From the NCBI GenBank assembly GCA_017303505.1, contig JAFLCP010000015.1, positions 1-64,000 of the forward strand: 64,000 bases of DNA, read 5' to 3'. A model generated the notes under the pieces. It saw only the letters and a list, made by a program, of their open reading frames with translations. It had not been told where the DNA came from and searched no databases. Below, one piece after another: positions 36,261 through 45,576 of this stretch. The position numbers and the translations under genes were made by a program. Each line of letters starts with the position of its first letter. Position 1 is the first letter of the stretch. Source of the stretch: Planctomycetota bacterium. Lineage in GTDB: Bacteria > Planctomycetota > Planctomycetia > Pirellulales > Pirellulaceae.

Positions 36261-37610
36261 TCAACCTCCATCCGATACTGCGGGAGTATTTCCCGGAGGC
36301 TGTGCAACTGCTTGAAGGTTCTCGGGATCGATCACTTTCCCGATGCGAACGGTCTCTCCGTCGCGCAAGCGTTCATTGCCAAAGACGGCGACCACATCAC
36401 CTGGCTTGAGACCATCGACAACTTCGACATTGCTACCTTGCGACATGCCAAGTTGCACGTTTACGGTACGCACTTTGCCATCGACGATCTGCTTTATCTG
36501 CGATCCAACTTGACCGAGCACCAATGCGTCTTTCGGTATCAGAGTCGCTCGCTTGCTTGCCCCAACTGGCAAAGCGCATTTGGCTAACATCCCTGGTTTG
36601 ACCAAATAGCCATTATCGCCACGGGGATTTTTAACTCGTACTCGTACGGGAAACGTTCGGCTGCGCGTTTCCGCTTCGGGAACGATACTGACAATGCGAC
36701 CGATGATCGGTTCAGCTACATCAGGCAGCGCATCGAACTTCAATGTGGCTGATTCTCCAACTTTCACAAAGCGGATATAAGATTCAGGCACATACACTTC
36801 GACTTCAACTTCATCGATTTGAATAATCTCAACGACAGCACTACCTTGACTGAGCCAATATCCCGCCTCGGTCAACTCGCGAATCACAAAACCGCTAAAC
36901 GGTGCGCGAACGGTGTACTTTGCTAAGCGATCTTCGAGCAATTCGACAAGACTTTTCTGTTGTTCCAGCCGAGCTTCCGCTGCCTCGATACGTTCAGGGC
37001 GAGTTCCCCGTTGCAATAGTTGCAGGCCTTCTTTTGCTTCAGAAACCAGTTCTTCACCAGCATCAAGCAACGATTGAACTTCTTGCAATTCATCGTCAGA
37101 AACGATTCCGTTGCCGACATCGAGACGTGTCATGCGATCTAAGCGTTTGCGCAAATAGTCGCGTCGAACCTCAGCGGCCGTTAAACGACTTTTGGCTTGG
37201 GCGATCTCTTCTGGCAAAGCTCCGTTTTTGAGTTCGAGCAGCTCGGCTTCACGCAGTTTGTATTCAGAACGAGCGGCCGCCAACTCAATCTCCAGCGTCT
37301 TGGTCAATAACTGGGCAACTGCTTCACCTTCTTTGACTTCTTGTCCTACTTCCACTGCTAATTGCACTACCCGTCCATCGACCGCACTGCCGACGACGGT
37401 ACGCCGAAGAGGCAAGGTTGTTCCAACGAATTCCGAGGTGGGTGCGATGGAACCTTCATAGGCCTTCGAAACATGCACCAACGCGGGCGCTGGCGCAGGA
37501 GGTTTCTCTTGACCGTATAAGCCCAGCGAAATCATCGCAGACAGAACCATCGCGCAGCATAGCCGCACGATGGTGTGATGAAACAAATGTCTGTAGAAGC
37601 GAGTTGGCAC
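36261..37610 (-). CDS. RND efflux periplasmic adaptor (HlyD/MFP family)
   Basis: About 449 residues if started at a GTG at 37610; the frame is open to 37715, but that would overlap the end of the preceding gene. A short leader (L-C-C-A-M-V-L-S-A-M-I-S-L-G-L-Y-G) is followed by the lipoyl-like beta-hairpin pair, a long coiled-coil hairpin (about 100-215), a beta-barrel and a membrane-proximal domain ending in V-D-G-L-K-P-G-D-V-V. It links the pump to an outer-membrane channel. It overlaps the RND gene start by a few bases, indicating translational coupling. No outer-membrane factor gene is present in the window. Confidence 0.9.
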   Translation of the reverse strand: MPTRFYRHLFHHTIVRLCCAMVLSAMISLGLYGQEKPPAPAPALVHVSKAYEGSIAPTSEFVGTTLPLRRTVVGSAVDGRVVQLAVEVGQEVKEGEAVAQLLTKTLEIELAAARSEYKLREAELLELKNGALPEEIAQAKSRLTAAEVRRDYLRKRLDRMTRLDVGNGIVSDDELQEVQSLLDAGEELVSEAKEGLQLLQRGTRPERIEAAEARLEQQKSLVELLEDRLAKYTVRAPFSGFVIRELTEAGYWLSQGSAVVEIIQIDEVEVEVYVPESYIRFVKVGESATLKFDALPDVAEPIIGRIVSIVPEAETRSRTFPVRVRVKNPRGDNGYLVKPGMLAKCALPVGASKRATLIPKDALVLGQVGSQIKQIVDGKVRTVNVQLGMSQGSNVEVVDGLKPGDVVAVFGNERLRDGETVRIGKVIDPENLQAVAQPPGNTPAVSDGG

Positions 37611-37626
37611 GGCAGTTATCCGTCGG

Positions 37627-39423
37627 TTATTTCGCAAAATCAGAGGGATGTAGGTTCTGTTCGGGCCAGAACTTGGGGTCGTTTCGGAAGCCAAACATCG
37701 TTGGCTTGAACTCACCTACGATCTCCACATTGAGATCGTTGGTGATCTTGTCTTCCAAACCGACAGCCCAGAAGCAAGCGTTGGTAACCAAACGACGTAA
37801 CCCAGCGTTTTGCAAATCGATCGATGCGCCCATCGTTGTGCAAAATACGCGAGCTTCTTTACCGGAAGGAACTTTAGGTGTGTGAACCCAAGCCAATGGC
37901 ATCATCGGGTTGTTTCGTTTGTCTTCAACCGCCGCATCTTCTGCTTTCATACCCTTAAGGATTTGACCGTCAAGCAAAACAGAGGCGTCTTTGGACAAAT
38001 TCACGATTCCATAAACATCGGTTGGGCCCCAAACATCACTAACCCCGCGCAAGACCGGATGTTCCTTATTTTCTGCGTGAATCACGCCGCGTGTGCTTTC
38101 CGATCCATGATTGCCATGATGGCTAATCCAGGTGTCACCCAAAATCTGCTGCCCAAAACCACCCAACCATTCTTTATTGTTCCAACTGTATTTCGCATAT
38201 TTGCGATCCGCTGGAATGTTGAAAGCGTGTGTAGCCGTTCGCAAACCAATCATCGGTTTACCGGCATTTACATATTCATCGATGAAAGCCATCTGCCAAT
38301 CAGGCAAATTGCGGAAACGGGTAGCGATCACCATCAAGTCAGCTTCCTTGAGATGTTGTAACCCAGGAATGTTGCTGCTGTAGTTCGGATCGATAATGCC
38401 CGACTCCGGATTGATCGCGAACAGCACCGTACATTTGAAACCATGATGCTTCGAGAGAATTTTGGCGAGCTGCGGCAAGGCTTCTTCAGAGCGATATTCT
38501 TCATCACCTGAAATCAATACAACATGTTTACCTTTGCCTGGACCTTCACCACCTTCGACGGTCAACCAAGGAACTTCTTCCGTTCGCAATGGACGATACC
38601 AAATGTTGCGGAAGCGAGTGGTATTACCATGATCTTGCAGCAAGAGCGGACCAACTGGAGGATGAGGCGAATAAGGATGCGTTTCTTGATGAGCCATTGG
38701 ACCAATCAATTCGCGTCCATGATGAACGAGAACACCGTTAAGAAATACAGTGGCTTTAGCCGCTTTGACCAATTTGCCATCCGCAAAACGAGGAGCTTCC
38801 CAAATGATGTCGTAGGTTTGCCATTCGCCAGGACCGCGTGCCGCATTCACTTGCGGAGGATATTGACCATAGATCGATGACACTTGGCCGTCTGGATAAG
38901 TGTCGTTATTGAACGAATCAAGAACTTGGATCTCATATCGTCCCATAATGATGACACCGCTATTGCCGCGTCCTTGACTATTGCCTTCCACTTTTTCAGG
39001 AGTTGCAAATTCGAGATGCAATTGGCAATCGCCAAACTCGGCTCGGGTAAAGATCGAACCGCTACCTGGCTTGACTTCCATGTACCCTTTTTCGACTTTC
39101 CAAGGGGCGGCCACAAATTCGTCACCTTTGCGTCCCACCGCCCAGGCATCGAGATTGGTTCCGTCAAACAACACAACGGCATCGGAGGGAGGAGCCCCAA
39201 TTTCGTCGGCAGGCTTAATGACTTGTGGGCGGGGACGATATTTGTCGTGGACTCGCCAAGGCTGACCAGGAAGTTTCGGTGTTTCGGTATACCCCTGTGG
39301 TTCTGCCGGTGGCTTTTGTGCCCAAAGAGTTGCATTCGATAGCAAGCCCATGCACAGAGCAAAGACGATCGACAGACGAAACATAGGCAAAACGGTGACC
39401 GAAATCACTGTGACATGTCGCAT
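37627..39423 (-). CDS. DUF1080 (3-keto-disaccharide hydrolase) fused to ThuA-like domain
   Basis: About 598 residues from an ATG at 39423, which has a GAGGA site seven bases upstream; the frame is open to 39594 but that region does not fit a leader. Signal peptide (about 1-38), DUF1080 jellyroll (about 85-285; G-W-x-W/D-G-x-N-L-D-A-W near the start) and a ThuA-like domain (about 300-590). DUF1080 members cleave 3-keto-sugars, and ThuA is linked to trehalose/keto-sugar catabolism. The product is probably exported and acts on oxidised glycosides, perhaps in concert with Gfo/Idh enzymes. The RND adaptor gene starts just after it. Confidence 0.88.
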   Translation of the reverse strand: MRHVTVISVTVLPMFRLSIVFALCMGLLSNATLWAQKPPAEPQGYTETPKLPGQPWRVHDKYRPRPQVIKPADEIGAPPSDAVVLFDGTNLDAWAVGRKGDEFVAAPWKVEKGYMEVKPGSGSIFTRAEFGDCQLHLEFATPEKVEGNSQGRGNSGVIIMGRYEIQVLDSFNNDTYPDGQVSSIYGQYPPQVNAARGPGEWQTYDIIWEAPRFADGKLVKAAKATVFLNGVLVHHGRELIGPMAHQETHPYSPHPPVGPLLLQDHGNTTRFRNIWYRPLRTEEVPWLTVEGGEGPGKGKHVVLISGDEEYRSEEALPQLAKILSKHHGFKCTVLFAINPESGIIDPNYSSNIPGLQHLKEADLMVIATRFRNLPDWQMAFIDEYVNAGKPMIGLRTATHAFNIPADRKYAKYSWNNKEWLGGFGQQILGDTWISHHGNHGSESTRGVIHAENKEHPVLRGVSDVWGPTDVYGIVNLSKDASVLLDGQILKGMKAEDAAVEDKRNNPMMPLAWVHTPKVPSGKEARVFCTTMGASIDLQNAGLRRLVTNACFWAVGLEDKITNDLNVEIVGEFKPTMFGFRNDPKFWPEQNLHPSDFAK

Positions 39424-39647
39424 TGTTGTTCCTCGAGAGCCGAGAAGGTAGGAAGGAAGGGAAGGTACCAGTCCATTCCATATTAACTGCTTGGCAATAA
39501 GTTCTCTATCAGCCCCCCCTGACTTAGGAGCGTTTCTGCACAAAAGATTCACATTGACCTGGACGGGAAAACGGAAATTTGCCAAATCACTCAACAGAAC
39601 TCAGCCCATTTTGGGCTTCACTCCATTGTTCAGGGAGATTTTGGAAG

Positions 39648-39926
39648 ATGAACCGCTTGAGGAACGGACAGGATTGTTCGATATTGCCCAAACACCGCTG
39701 GACGGCAACGCGGGCCGCTCGCTGCTTGGGATTACTGGCTCTCTCCGCACTACTGTGCAGTTGGTCAGGCTGTGCAATGCCGGAATGGTTTCGAGGTGGA
39801 GGCTTAGATGGCCCCAATGCAAACCTCGGCTCAGGCCTTCGCACCAACACGGGCAATGGTCCGTGGGGAACAGGCGTAGATGAACGAGCTCGTGAAATCG
39901 AACGCAATCTGGGTTATCGAAACTAG
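39648..39926 (+). CDS. Small lipoprotein
   Basis: 92 residues with a hydrophobic segment (about 26-40) ending at a possible lipobox Ser-Gly-Cys42 (the -3 position is Trp, which is unusual). The mature part is short and Gly/Asn/Arg-rich. The ATG at 39648 follows a GGAAG-like site. It starts 224 bp from the divergent DUF1080 gene and ends 14 bp before the M32 peptidase start, suggesting cotranscription. Function unknown. Confidence 0.6.
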   Translation: MNRLRNGQDCSILPKHRWTATRAARCLGLLALSALLCSWSGCAMPEWFRGGGLDGPNANLGSGLRTNTGNGPWGTGVDERAREIERNLGYRN

Positions 39927-39940
39927 AAAGAACTTGAATG

Positions 39941-41461
39941 ATGAGTGAGCCGATTTCGATTCTAGAACAAACCTATCAATGGGAACGCGAAACGGCTCTT
40001 TTGGAATCCACACAAGCCACTTTGGAGTGGGATGAACGCACCGGTATGCCTCCGGCAGCAGGAGCATACCGCGCAGAACAGATCACTTATCTCAGTGGCT
40101 TGATTCATCAACGTCGAACCGATGCCGCACAAGCAGATCGCATCGATTCATTGGTGCAATGGGCGAACCAACAACCTGACAACGAAGACTTAGCTGTCAC
40201 CGCACGTTATCTCAAACGAAACCTAGTTCGTCGACAGAAACTTCCGCTCGACTTGGTTCAAGCGATGACCAAAGCTATCGTGCTTGGTCAACAAGCTTGG
40301 AGCCAAGCTCGCAAAGCGAAGAGTTTCGCCGACTTTCTGCCATGCCTAAACACGATTGTCAAACTGAAACGCGAAGAAGCAAATTTACTAGCGATTGATG
40401 GCTCCGCATACAACGGTTTGCTCGATGAGTATGAAGAAGGTGCCAATGAGGCGCATCTTCAGGTCTTGTTTGCAGACTTGCGAAAACAGTTGGTGCCGAT
40501 TGTTGCGGAAGCTGCTGAAGCAACTCAAAAGCGTGGAACCATTTTGGTTCAGCCGACGATTCCTATCGAGGCTCAACGCTCCTTCAATCGATTGGTGGCA
40601 GAACAAGTAGGTTTCAGCTTCGATGCTGGACGTTTGGACGAAACCGATCATCCGTTTTGCACAACGTTAGGTCCTCGCGATTGCCGTATTCTAACTCGAT
40701 ACTTTGAAAATGATCTCTTGAGCAGTTTGTTTAGCACGCTGCATGAAGCGGGCCATGGAATGTACGAGCAAGGCTTGCCAGCCGAACATTTTGGTTTGCC
40801 ACTGGGCAGTTATGCGTCGCTGGGCATCCATGAATCGCAATCTCGTTTATGGGAAAATGCCGTTGGTCGCAGTTTGCCGTTTTGGCAATGGTGCACACCA
40901 CAGTTGCAGAAACAGTTCCCAGGTTTGTTTGCTCAAGCAACACCTGAAACGCTTTATCGTTATACCAATTCGGTCTCGCGCAGTTTTATCCGCGTAGAAT
41001 CCGATGAAGCGACTTACAATCTACACATCGCAATTCGCTTTGAAATCGAACAGCAACTTATTTCGGGAGCCTTGAATCCTACAGATCTCCCTGATGCATG
41101 GAACGCTGCGTACATGGAATATCTTGGAATCTCGCCGAGCAATCACGCGGAGGGATGTTTGCAAGATGTTCATTGGAGCGCGGGACTATTTGGTTATTTC
41201 CCGACTTATACTCTGGGTAACTTGATTGCCGCTCAGTGGATGGAAACGATTCAGCAGAGTGTTGGGGATCTTGATTCCTTGCATTGTCGCGGCGATTTCA
41301 GACCGTTGCTGGAATGGTTGCGAACCAACGTGCATCAACATGGCAAACGGTTTACTCCAGGTCGTCTGGTTGAACGCGTCACTGGCCGCCCGCTGTCGGC
41401 GATTCCGTTTGTGAAGTATCTGACACAAAAGCTGACGGCTACCGGTTTGTTGGTGAGTTAA
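39941..41461 (+). CDS. Carboxypeptidase M32 (Taq family)
   Basis: 506 residues, the standard length. The zinc-binding motif H268-E269-A-G-H272 followed by G-M-Y-E-Q-G is the M32 hallmark, and a downstream E-S-Q-S-R (about 300) supplies the third ligand. These metallopeptidases remove C-terminal residues from peptides in the cytoplasm. No signal peptide. A second ATG three bases earlier (39938) is equally possible. Confident call. Confidence 0.95.
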   Translation: MSEPISILEQTYQWERETALLESTQATLEWDERTGMPPAAGAYRAEQITYLSGLIHQRRTDAAQADRIDSLVQWANQQPDNEDLAVTARYLKRNLVRRQKLPLDLVQAMTKAIVLGQQAWSQARKAKSFADFLPCLNTIVKLKREEANLLAIDGSAYNGLLDEYEEGANEAHLQVLFADLRKQLVPIVAEAAEATQKRGTILVQPTIPIEAQRSFNRLVAEQVGFSFDAGRLDETDHPFCTTLGPRDCRILTRYFENDLLSSLFSTLHEAGHGMYEQGLPAEHFGLPLGSYASLGIHESQSRLWENAVGRSLPFWQWCTPQLQKQFPGLFAQATPETLYRYTNSVSRSFIRVESDEATYNLHIAIRFEIEQQLISGALNPTDLPDAWNAAYMEYLGISPSNHAEGCLQDVHWSAGLFGYFPTYTLGNLIAAQWMETIQQSVGDLDSLHCRGDFRPLLEWLRTNVHQHGKRFTPGRLVERVTGRPLSAIPFVKYLTQKLTATGLLVS

Positions 41462-41774
41462 GCCTGATACTCCGACGTTCAGAGTAGGGTTCTTCTTCGT
41501 AGCTCTTGCTCGTCATCCTCCACCAGGACTGGCGATATGTCCGTGGAGACGCGCGTGACTTGGCCCAACACAACTTACAATCCAACCGAGGTAAGCCTAG
41601 CCGTCGATACACGGTCTAAACGATAGGGCGGGACCTACTTCATTTTTCGTGCATCTTGTGAGCGAGCTGTTGATTTTGCAGTGAACGGGCGGTGATACTA
41701 TTGTGGCATCTTAAAGTGACTAATGAAGATCATGTGCTGGACTTGACGGATCAATTGATGCTTGCGAGCCTCCC
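41462..41774. other. Intergenic region with a degenerate repeat
   Basis: 313 bp. No gene. A stretch at 41595-41625 resembles a decayed copy of the repeat core found at 54.8-55.6 kb (see repeat entry). The upstream part contains a C-G-T-A-G-C-T-C/T-C-G-T-C-A-T-C pattern loosely like the palindromic repeat of 16.7 kb, too weak to call. Confidence 0.4.
41595..41625. repeat. Possible degenerate copy of the 55-kb repeat core
   Basis: It reads GCCTAGCC...ACGGTCTAAACGATA, compared with GCCTAGCC...ACGGGTTAAACGAGA at 55215-55244. The ends match and the middle diverges. If real, this repeat family is dispersed in the chromosome. Confidence 0.35.
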
Positions 41775-42590
41775 ATGCCATCGAAACAAATCCATTTGTT
41801 ACTCGTTATTTTTGCGTTGCTTGCCTTAACCCCCGTTTTCGCTTTTTCGGCGAATTTTGTTTTTGGTTACATTGATGGGCTCTCGCTAGAAAATCAAGCG
41901 ATTTCATTTCCCATTATCCAAGCGCAGAGTTACCTACTGGCTATTTACTTCGCCTTTGGCAAGCATAACTTTGTCGTTCGTTCCACTACGCTTCTGATCG
42001 GCTTGATACTAATCACGTTTGAAGCGACTTGGATCCACGCCACATTGATGGACTTGAGCGAGCCTAGGTACTACGCTTCCCATCTACAACAGAACCTTAT
42101 TGTGTTTATTGTTCCCTCAGCCTTTTATTCGGTTTTGTTTCTACCGCTAAGAACGCGATTAACTGGCCGTGTACACCGTGAGCAGTTTACAATTTTGCAA
42201 TTGCTTTTTCTCACGCTTCTCGGAGCGATGATCATCGCCAACATCCGACATAACCCATTCGCACATTATCTTTTCAAATGGTCTGCTCTCGGAGAAATGA
42301 CTGTCAGTTGTGGCCTGCTTACGTTATTTCTTTACGCGCTTTTTCTTGGCGATTCGGTATTTCAAAAGCTGCTGGGGCTAGCATGTGTGATAACGATTTT
42401 CGGATACATTATCCGAAATTTAGGCTCCAGTCCTTCCGTTTGGGACTACACCAATGTGCTTCTACCCTGGCTTCTTTACGTTCCCGCTCTTTTTGCCCTG
42501 CGTCATTGCTTCGCCACAAAGAAGCACATAACGATTGCCACGGAGGGCATTACAAGCGGTATTTATGGGCTTGGAACTACCCCAAAATAG
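41775..42590 (+). CDS. Polytopic membrane protein of unknown function
   Basis: 271 residues with about seven hydrophobic segments and little soluble sequence. It begins with a hydrophobic leader-like helix (M-P-S-K-Q-I-H-L-L-L-V). No conserved motif is recognised. It stands alone between the M32 peptidase and a zinc-ribbon protein, with intergenic gaps of 313 and 153 bp. Function unknown. Confidence 0.65.
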   Translation: MPSKQIHLLLVIFALLALTPVFAFSANFVFGYIDGLSLENQAISFPIIQAQSYLLAIYFAFGKHNFVVRSTTLLIGLILITFEATWIHATLMDLSEPRYYASHLQQNLIVFIVPSAFYSVLFLPLRTRLTGRVHREQFTILQLLFLTLLGAMIIANIRHNPFAHYLFKWSALGEMTVSCGLLTLFLYALFLGDSVFQKLLGLACVITIFGYIIRNLGSSPSVWDYTNVLLPWLLYVPALFALRHCFATKKHITIATEGITSGIYGLGTTPK

Positions 42591-42743
42591 CTCGTTTTTG
42601 GGCCAACCGGGTGCGAAGATCGCAGATTCCGACTACCTTGTTATTTGGACTGCTTTGACCGACACCTATTCAAGCGGTGAACAGAGGTTGTCCGGTTAAC
42701 CTTCATGCCTCTATCGCCGCTCCATTGCGTACCTCTATTTCCC

Positions 42744-44153
42744 ATGACGACCTACGCCTGCCCGAATTGCCAACACTCGATCCATTTGCCTGAAGGCGTT
42801 TCCCAGACAGCAACGTTGCAATGCCCAATGTGCGGCCATAACACGCCAGCCTCTGCGTTGGCTCACAGCGCTGGCCCCACATGGATCGTGGTCGAACCAG
42901 GTGATCCAGCCCACCCCATGGTCCTTCCCGCCAGCACGCCCGAACTCACCGCAAACAAAGCCGAAGTCCCAGCCGCCGACGAAACCAGCATCACTCCATC
43001 CGGATCAACAGATGAAGCTGACTATGAGCTCGCAGATCCCAATCAACCCAAAGCCGATCGAACTCGCAAACAGCCGATCAAACAACAGGATTGGAGCAAA
43101 CATAAACCTCTCACGCATGAAGAGTACCAACGCCGAAAACGAAAGTCGGGTTCGCCCGTCGCTGGCATCGTTCAAGTTGTGCTCGGAGGAGCCTTGGCTC
43201 TACCGATCGCACAATTATTGATATGGCACGCGCTCGGCAAAGATCCATTTGAATTGGCGCCTAAGGTCGGTGCTTATGCGCCCTGGATCTTGCCTTACAA
43301 ATTACGTCCGTTTGCTTCGTCCGATGATAACCGCTTCGTCGAACGCTCCAGCCCCAAACGCAGCAACACCAAAAGCAGCGGCATAGCTCGAGACTTCGAT
43401 GCAGAACTTGCCGCCTCAGTGGCCGAATCAGAAAAGAAACCGAACAAGCCTGCAGAAACTCCACCCACTGAAGTGAAGGAAGACAAGAAGACGGCTGAAC
43501 GCGAAGAGGCCAAAGACAAAGAGAAAGAAAAAGAACTACCTGCAGCCCCGATGGACTCGACCGATAAGGTCACCAAAGATGCACCACTGAGTGAATCAGA
43601 AAAACTGACTGCCGCCATCGCTGCGACACGACAAGCCATGGATTCTTGGTCCAGTGTCGCCAAAGATGATGGAGGCGAACGCCGCAAAATTGCCAATAGC
43701 TTTTATTCCAACTTGGCAACCACCGTCGAACAATTTGCCAAAATAGAAAATGAGCCGAGTGCTCGAATCATTAAACGCAAAGTGGACGAACTGACTCGCG
43801 ACATCGTCAAAGATGCGGAGTTGATACAGCTGGTTCGGGCTGGCGGATTTGCCAAATTGAGCAAAGGTCCCGAATCCATCTCTGCTGGCAGCGGATTGGC
43901 TTTGATCGCTAGTTTCGATGACGCTGCTGAAGCGGATCAGCGATCGATCAAGGTGCGCAAATCGGTCGTAGCGGATGCGGAAGAAACAGAAGCTAACACC
44001 CAACGCAGAGACATCAGCTTGCATCGAGATGTATTGTTAGGGGAGCAAATCAGCGGTGAGTATTTGGTACTGACCGTGGCTCAAAGCGAACCTGAGCCAG
44101 AAGCGGCAGAAAAAAAGCGGGATGTGATTTGGTTCGCCATCCCGCTTGAATAG
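42744..44153 (+). CDS. Zinc-ribbon membrane protein with long charged region
   Basis: About 469 residues. The N-terminal zinc ribbon has C6-P-N-C9 and C27-P-M-C30 pairs, as in the small zinc-ribbon proteins common in planctomycetes. A hydrophobic segment lies at about 135-160, then a very charged Lys/Glu/Asp/Pro region (about 200-300), and an alpha/beta C-terminal part. The ATG at 42744 puts the zinc ribbon at residue 1, so it is preferred over 42705. The ribbon probably stays in the cytoplasm with the rest in the periplasm or vice versa; topology was not determined. It converges with a DUF1573 gene. Confidence 0.72.
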   Translation: MTTYACPNCQHSIHLPEGVSQTATLQCPMCGHNTPASALAHSAGPTWIVVEPGDPAHPMVLPASTPELTANKAEVPAADETSITPSGSTDEADYELADPNQPKADRTRKQPIKQQDWSKHKPLTHEEYQRRKRKSGSPVAGIVQVVLGGALALPIAQLLIWHALGKDPFELAPKVGAYAPWILPYKLRPFASSDDNRFVERSSPKRSNTKSSGIARDFDAELAASVAESEKKPNKPAETPPTEVKEDKKTAEREEAKDKEKEKELPAAPMDSTDKVTKDAPLSESEKLTAAIAATRQAMDSWSSVAKDDGGERRKIANSFYSNLATTVEQFAKIENEPSARIIKRKVDELTRDIVKDAELIQLVRAGGFAKLSKGPESISAGSGLALIASFDDAAEADQRSIKVRKSVVADAEETEANTQRRDISLHRDVLLGEQISGEYLVLTVAQSEPEPEAAEKKRDVIWFAIPLE

Positions 44154-44167
44154 TCCGTTTATTGTTT

Positions 44168-44196
44168 CGGTCGCAAGTTATTTCTTGATGCGACCG
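44168..44196. terminator. Possible stem-loop at converging ends
   Basis: An 8-bp stem (44168-44175 with 44189-44196) and 13-base loop overlapping the last codons of the DUF1573 gene. There is no T-run. It is tentative. Confidence 0.35.
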
Positions 44197-45236
44197 ATGA
44201 TTTGACATTCGGCTTTCAGTTCTTCACCCAAGCTTGTTTTAACCGCGATTGTTTGTTGAATTTCACCCACATCTTCAGTTGCGATGAACTCGAACGGTAC
44301 CAAGTGTGTTCCCTTTTCTCCCTCGGGTACTTTGAACTTAAAGCGAGGATCTTCACAGCTGATTTCTGTGATGGCAAATGGTGTCTTGCCGCGAACCACC
44401 AAACGCTGTTGCTTCGATTCACCTGGCTTTAGATCTCCCAAGTCCAGCATCTTGGGTGCGATCGTCAATGGCGGCAGCACGTTCGCGAATACAGGCACCG
44501 ATATGCGCTCAAACTTAATGTCGTCAGTAACAAGGACGATCTCTTGCTGGATGTTGCCCGGTGGTGCATTGTCTTTCAGTCCAACGTCTAACCGATAACC
44601 AACGCGTCCGCCACCTTGCTCTTCGCGTTTCAGCTTGACCGTGAGGTAATCACACTCGCTGCGGACATCATTAATCTTCCAGTTGCTTCGACCAGCATAT
44701 TGAACGGTGAGTTCGGCATTCTTTGCCGTTCCTTGATCGACATCACCGAATTGCACTTCGCCTGGTTCCACAATGACGTCAGAGCGAATGTGCCCCGATA
44801 CCATGAGTTGCACTTCGGCATAATAAGGTTTATCAAATGTCACCGTGACCACTGCAGCTTTTTTACCGACGAAAGAACGTGTATTGAATTGGGCCACAAT
44901 GGTCCCTTTCTCCCACGTTTTCAGATCGGGCTTAGTGATCCGAGGCGATGTACAACCACAACTACTGCGGACCGAGGCGATATGTAGATCTTCTTCGTAG
45001 ATGTTGGTCAATTCAAATTCGAATTCGGTCTTGGCACCGCGGGCTACGGCTCCAAAATCATGTGAGGTCTCCTTGAACATCTTGGTCGCCCAAGCCTGAG
45101 CCATCGCTGGGCTGGCGATGCTAGCAACGATTAGCATCATGATTGCAGCGCGAACAGCCGCCAGAGAGAACATTGACGTAAAACGTTGCTGTGACTTAGG
45201 TTGCGCTTTATTACTCTCAGAAGAATCGAAACCCAT
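44178..45236 (-). CDS. DUF1573 domain-containing protein
   Basis: About 352 residues from an ATG at 45236 with a GGAAGG site 8 bases before it; the frame extends to 45455 but that region lacks leader character. A signal peptide follows a short cytoplasmic segment. Two Ig-like DUF1573 (HYDIN-type) domains are visible, with the S-S-C-G-C-T motif at about residue 90 and a C-terminal beta-rich half. Such proteins are secreted or envelope-associated and frequent in Bacteroidetes and Planctomycetes; the biochemical role is unknown. The S-C-G-C pair may bind metal or form a disulphide. Confidence 0.82.
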   Translation of the reverse strand: MGFDSSESNKAQPKSQQRFTSMFSLAAVRAAIMMLIVASIASPAMAQAWATKMFKETSHDFGAVARGAKTEFEFELTNIYEEDLHIASVRSSCGCTSPRITKPDLKTWEKGTIVAQFNTRSFVGKKAAVVTVTFDKPYYAEVQLMVSGHIRSDVIVEPGEVQFGDVDQGTAKNAELTVQYAGRSNWKINDVRSECDYLTVKLKREEQGGGRVGYRLDVGLKDNAPPGNIQQEIVLVTDDIKFERISVPVFANVLPPLTIAPKMLDLGDLKPGESKQQRLVVRGKTPFAITEISCEDPRFKFKVPEGEKGTHLVPFEFIATEDVGEIQQTIAVKTSLGEELKAECQIIGRIKK

Positions 45237-45576
45237 ACCAGCACCTTCCAACCGAGATGGAACTCTCTTGAATGCGTCATTGAATCGAATTTCAGGCATA
45301 CATTTTCTGTTATCGGCAATCTGACCGCAATCCTTACAAATTTTCCATTCCCTCACAGCCCCCCTCACATGAGGCTGTCCCCAATCTCCATTTCCAAAGT
45401 TGGGATGTGTATAATTTGAACTATGCAATGACGAGGGCGTAGAAGCTTGGAACACTTTCGTTTCGCCTTTGCTGAAAGTCGTCCTTCACGACTCCCTACC
45501 GCATTGCCTTGAAAGCCTCAACGACAACTGCTGTCCGACGCAACTCTCCACCGCTGTTTTCAAGTGAACCCAAACG
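45237..45576. other. Divergent intergenic region
   Basis: 340 bp between the DUF1573 gene and the thioredoxin-NHL gene. No coding frame is convincing. It should hold the promoters of both genes. Confidence 0.35.

Noticed and set aside
42744-44153. Histone-like protein reading of the charged region
   Set aside because: The Lys/Glu region is balanced in charge and follows a membrane segment, so a DNA-binding role is not supported.
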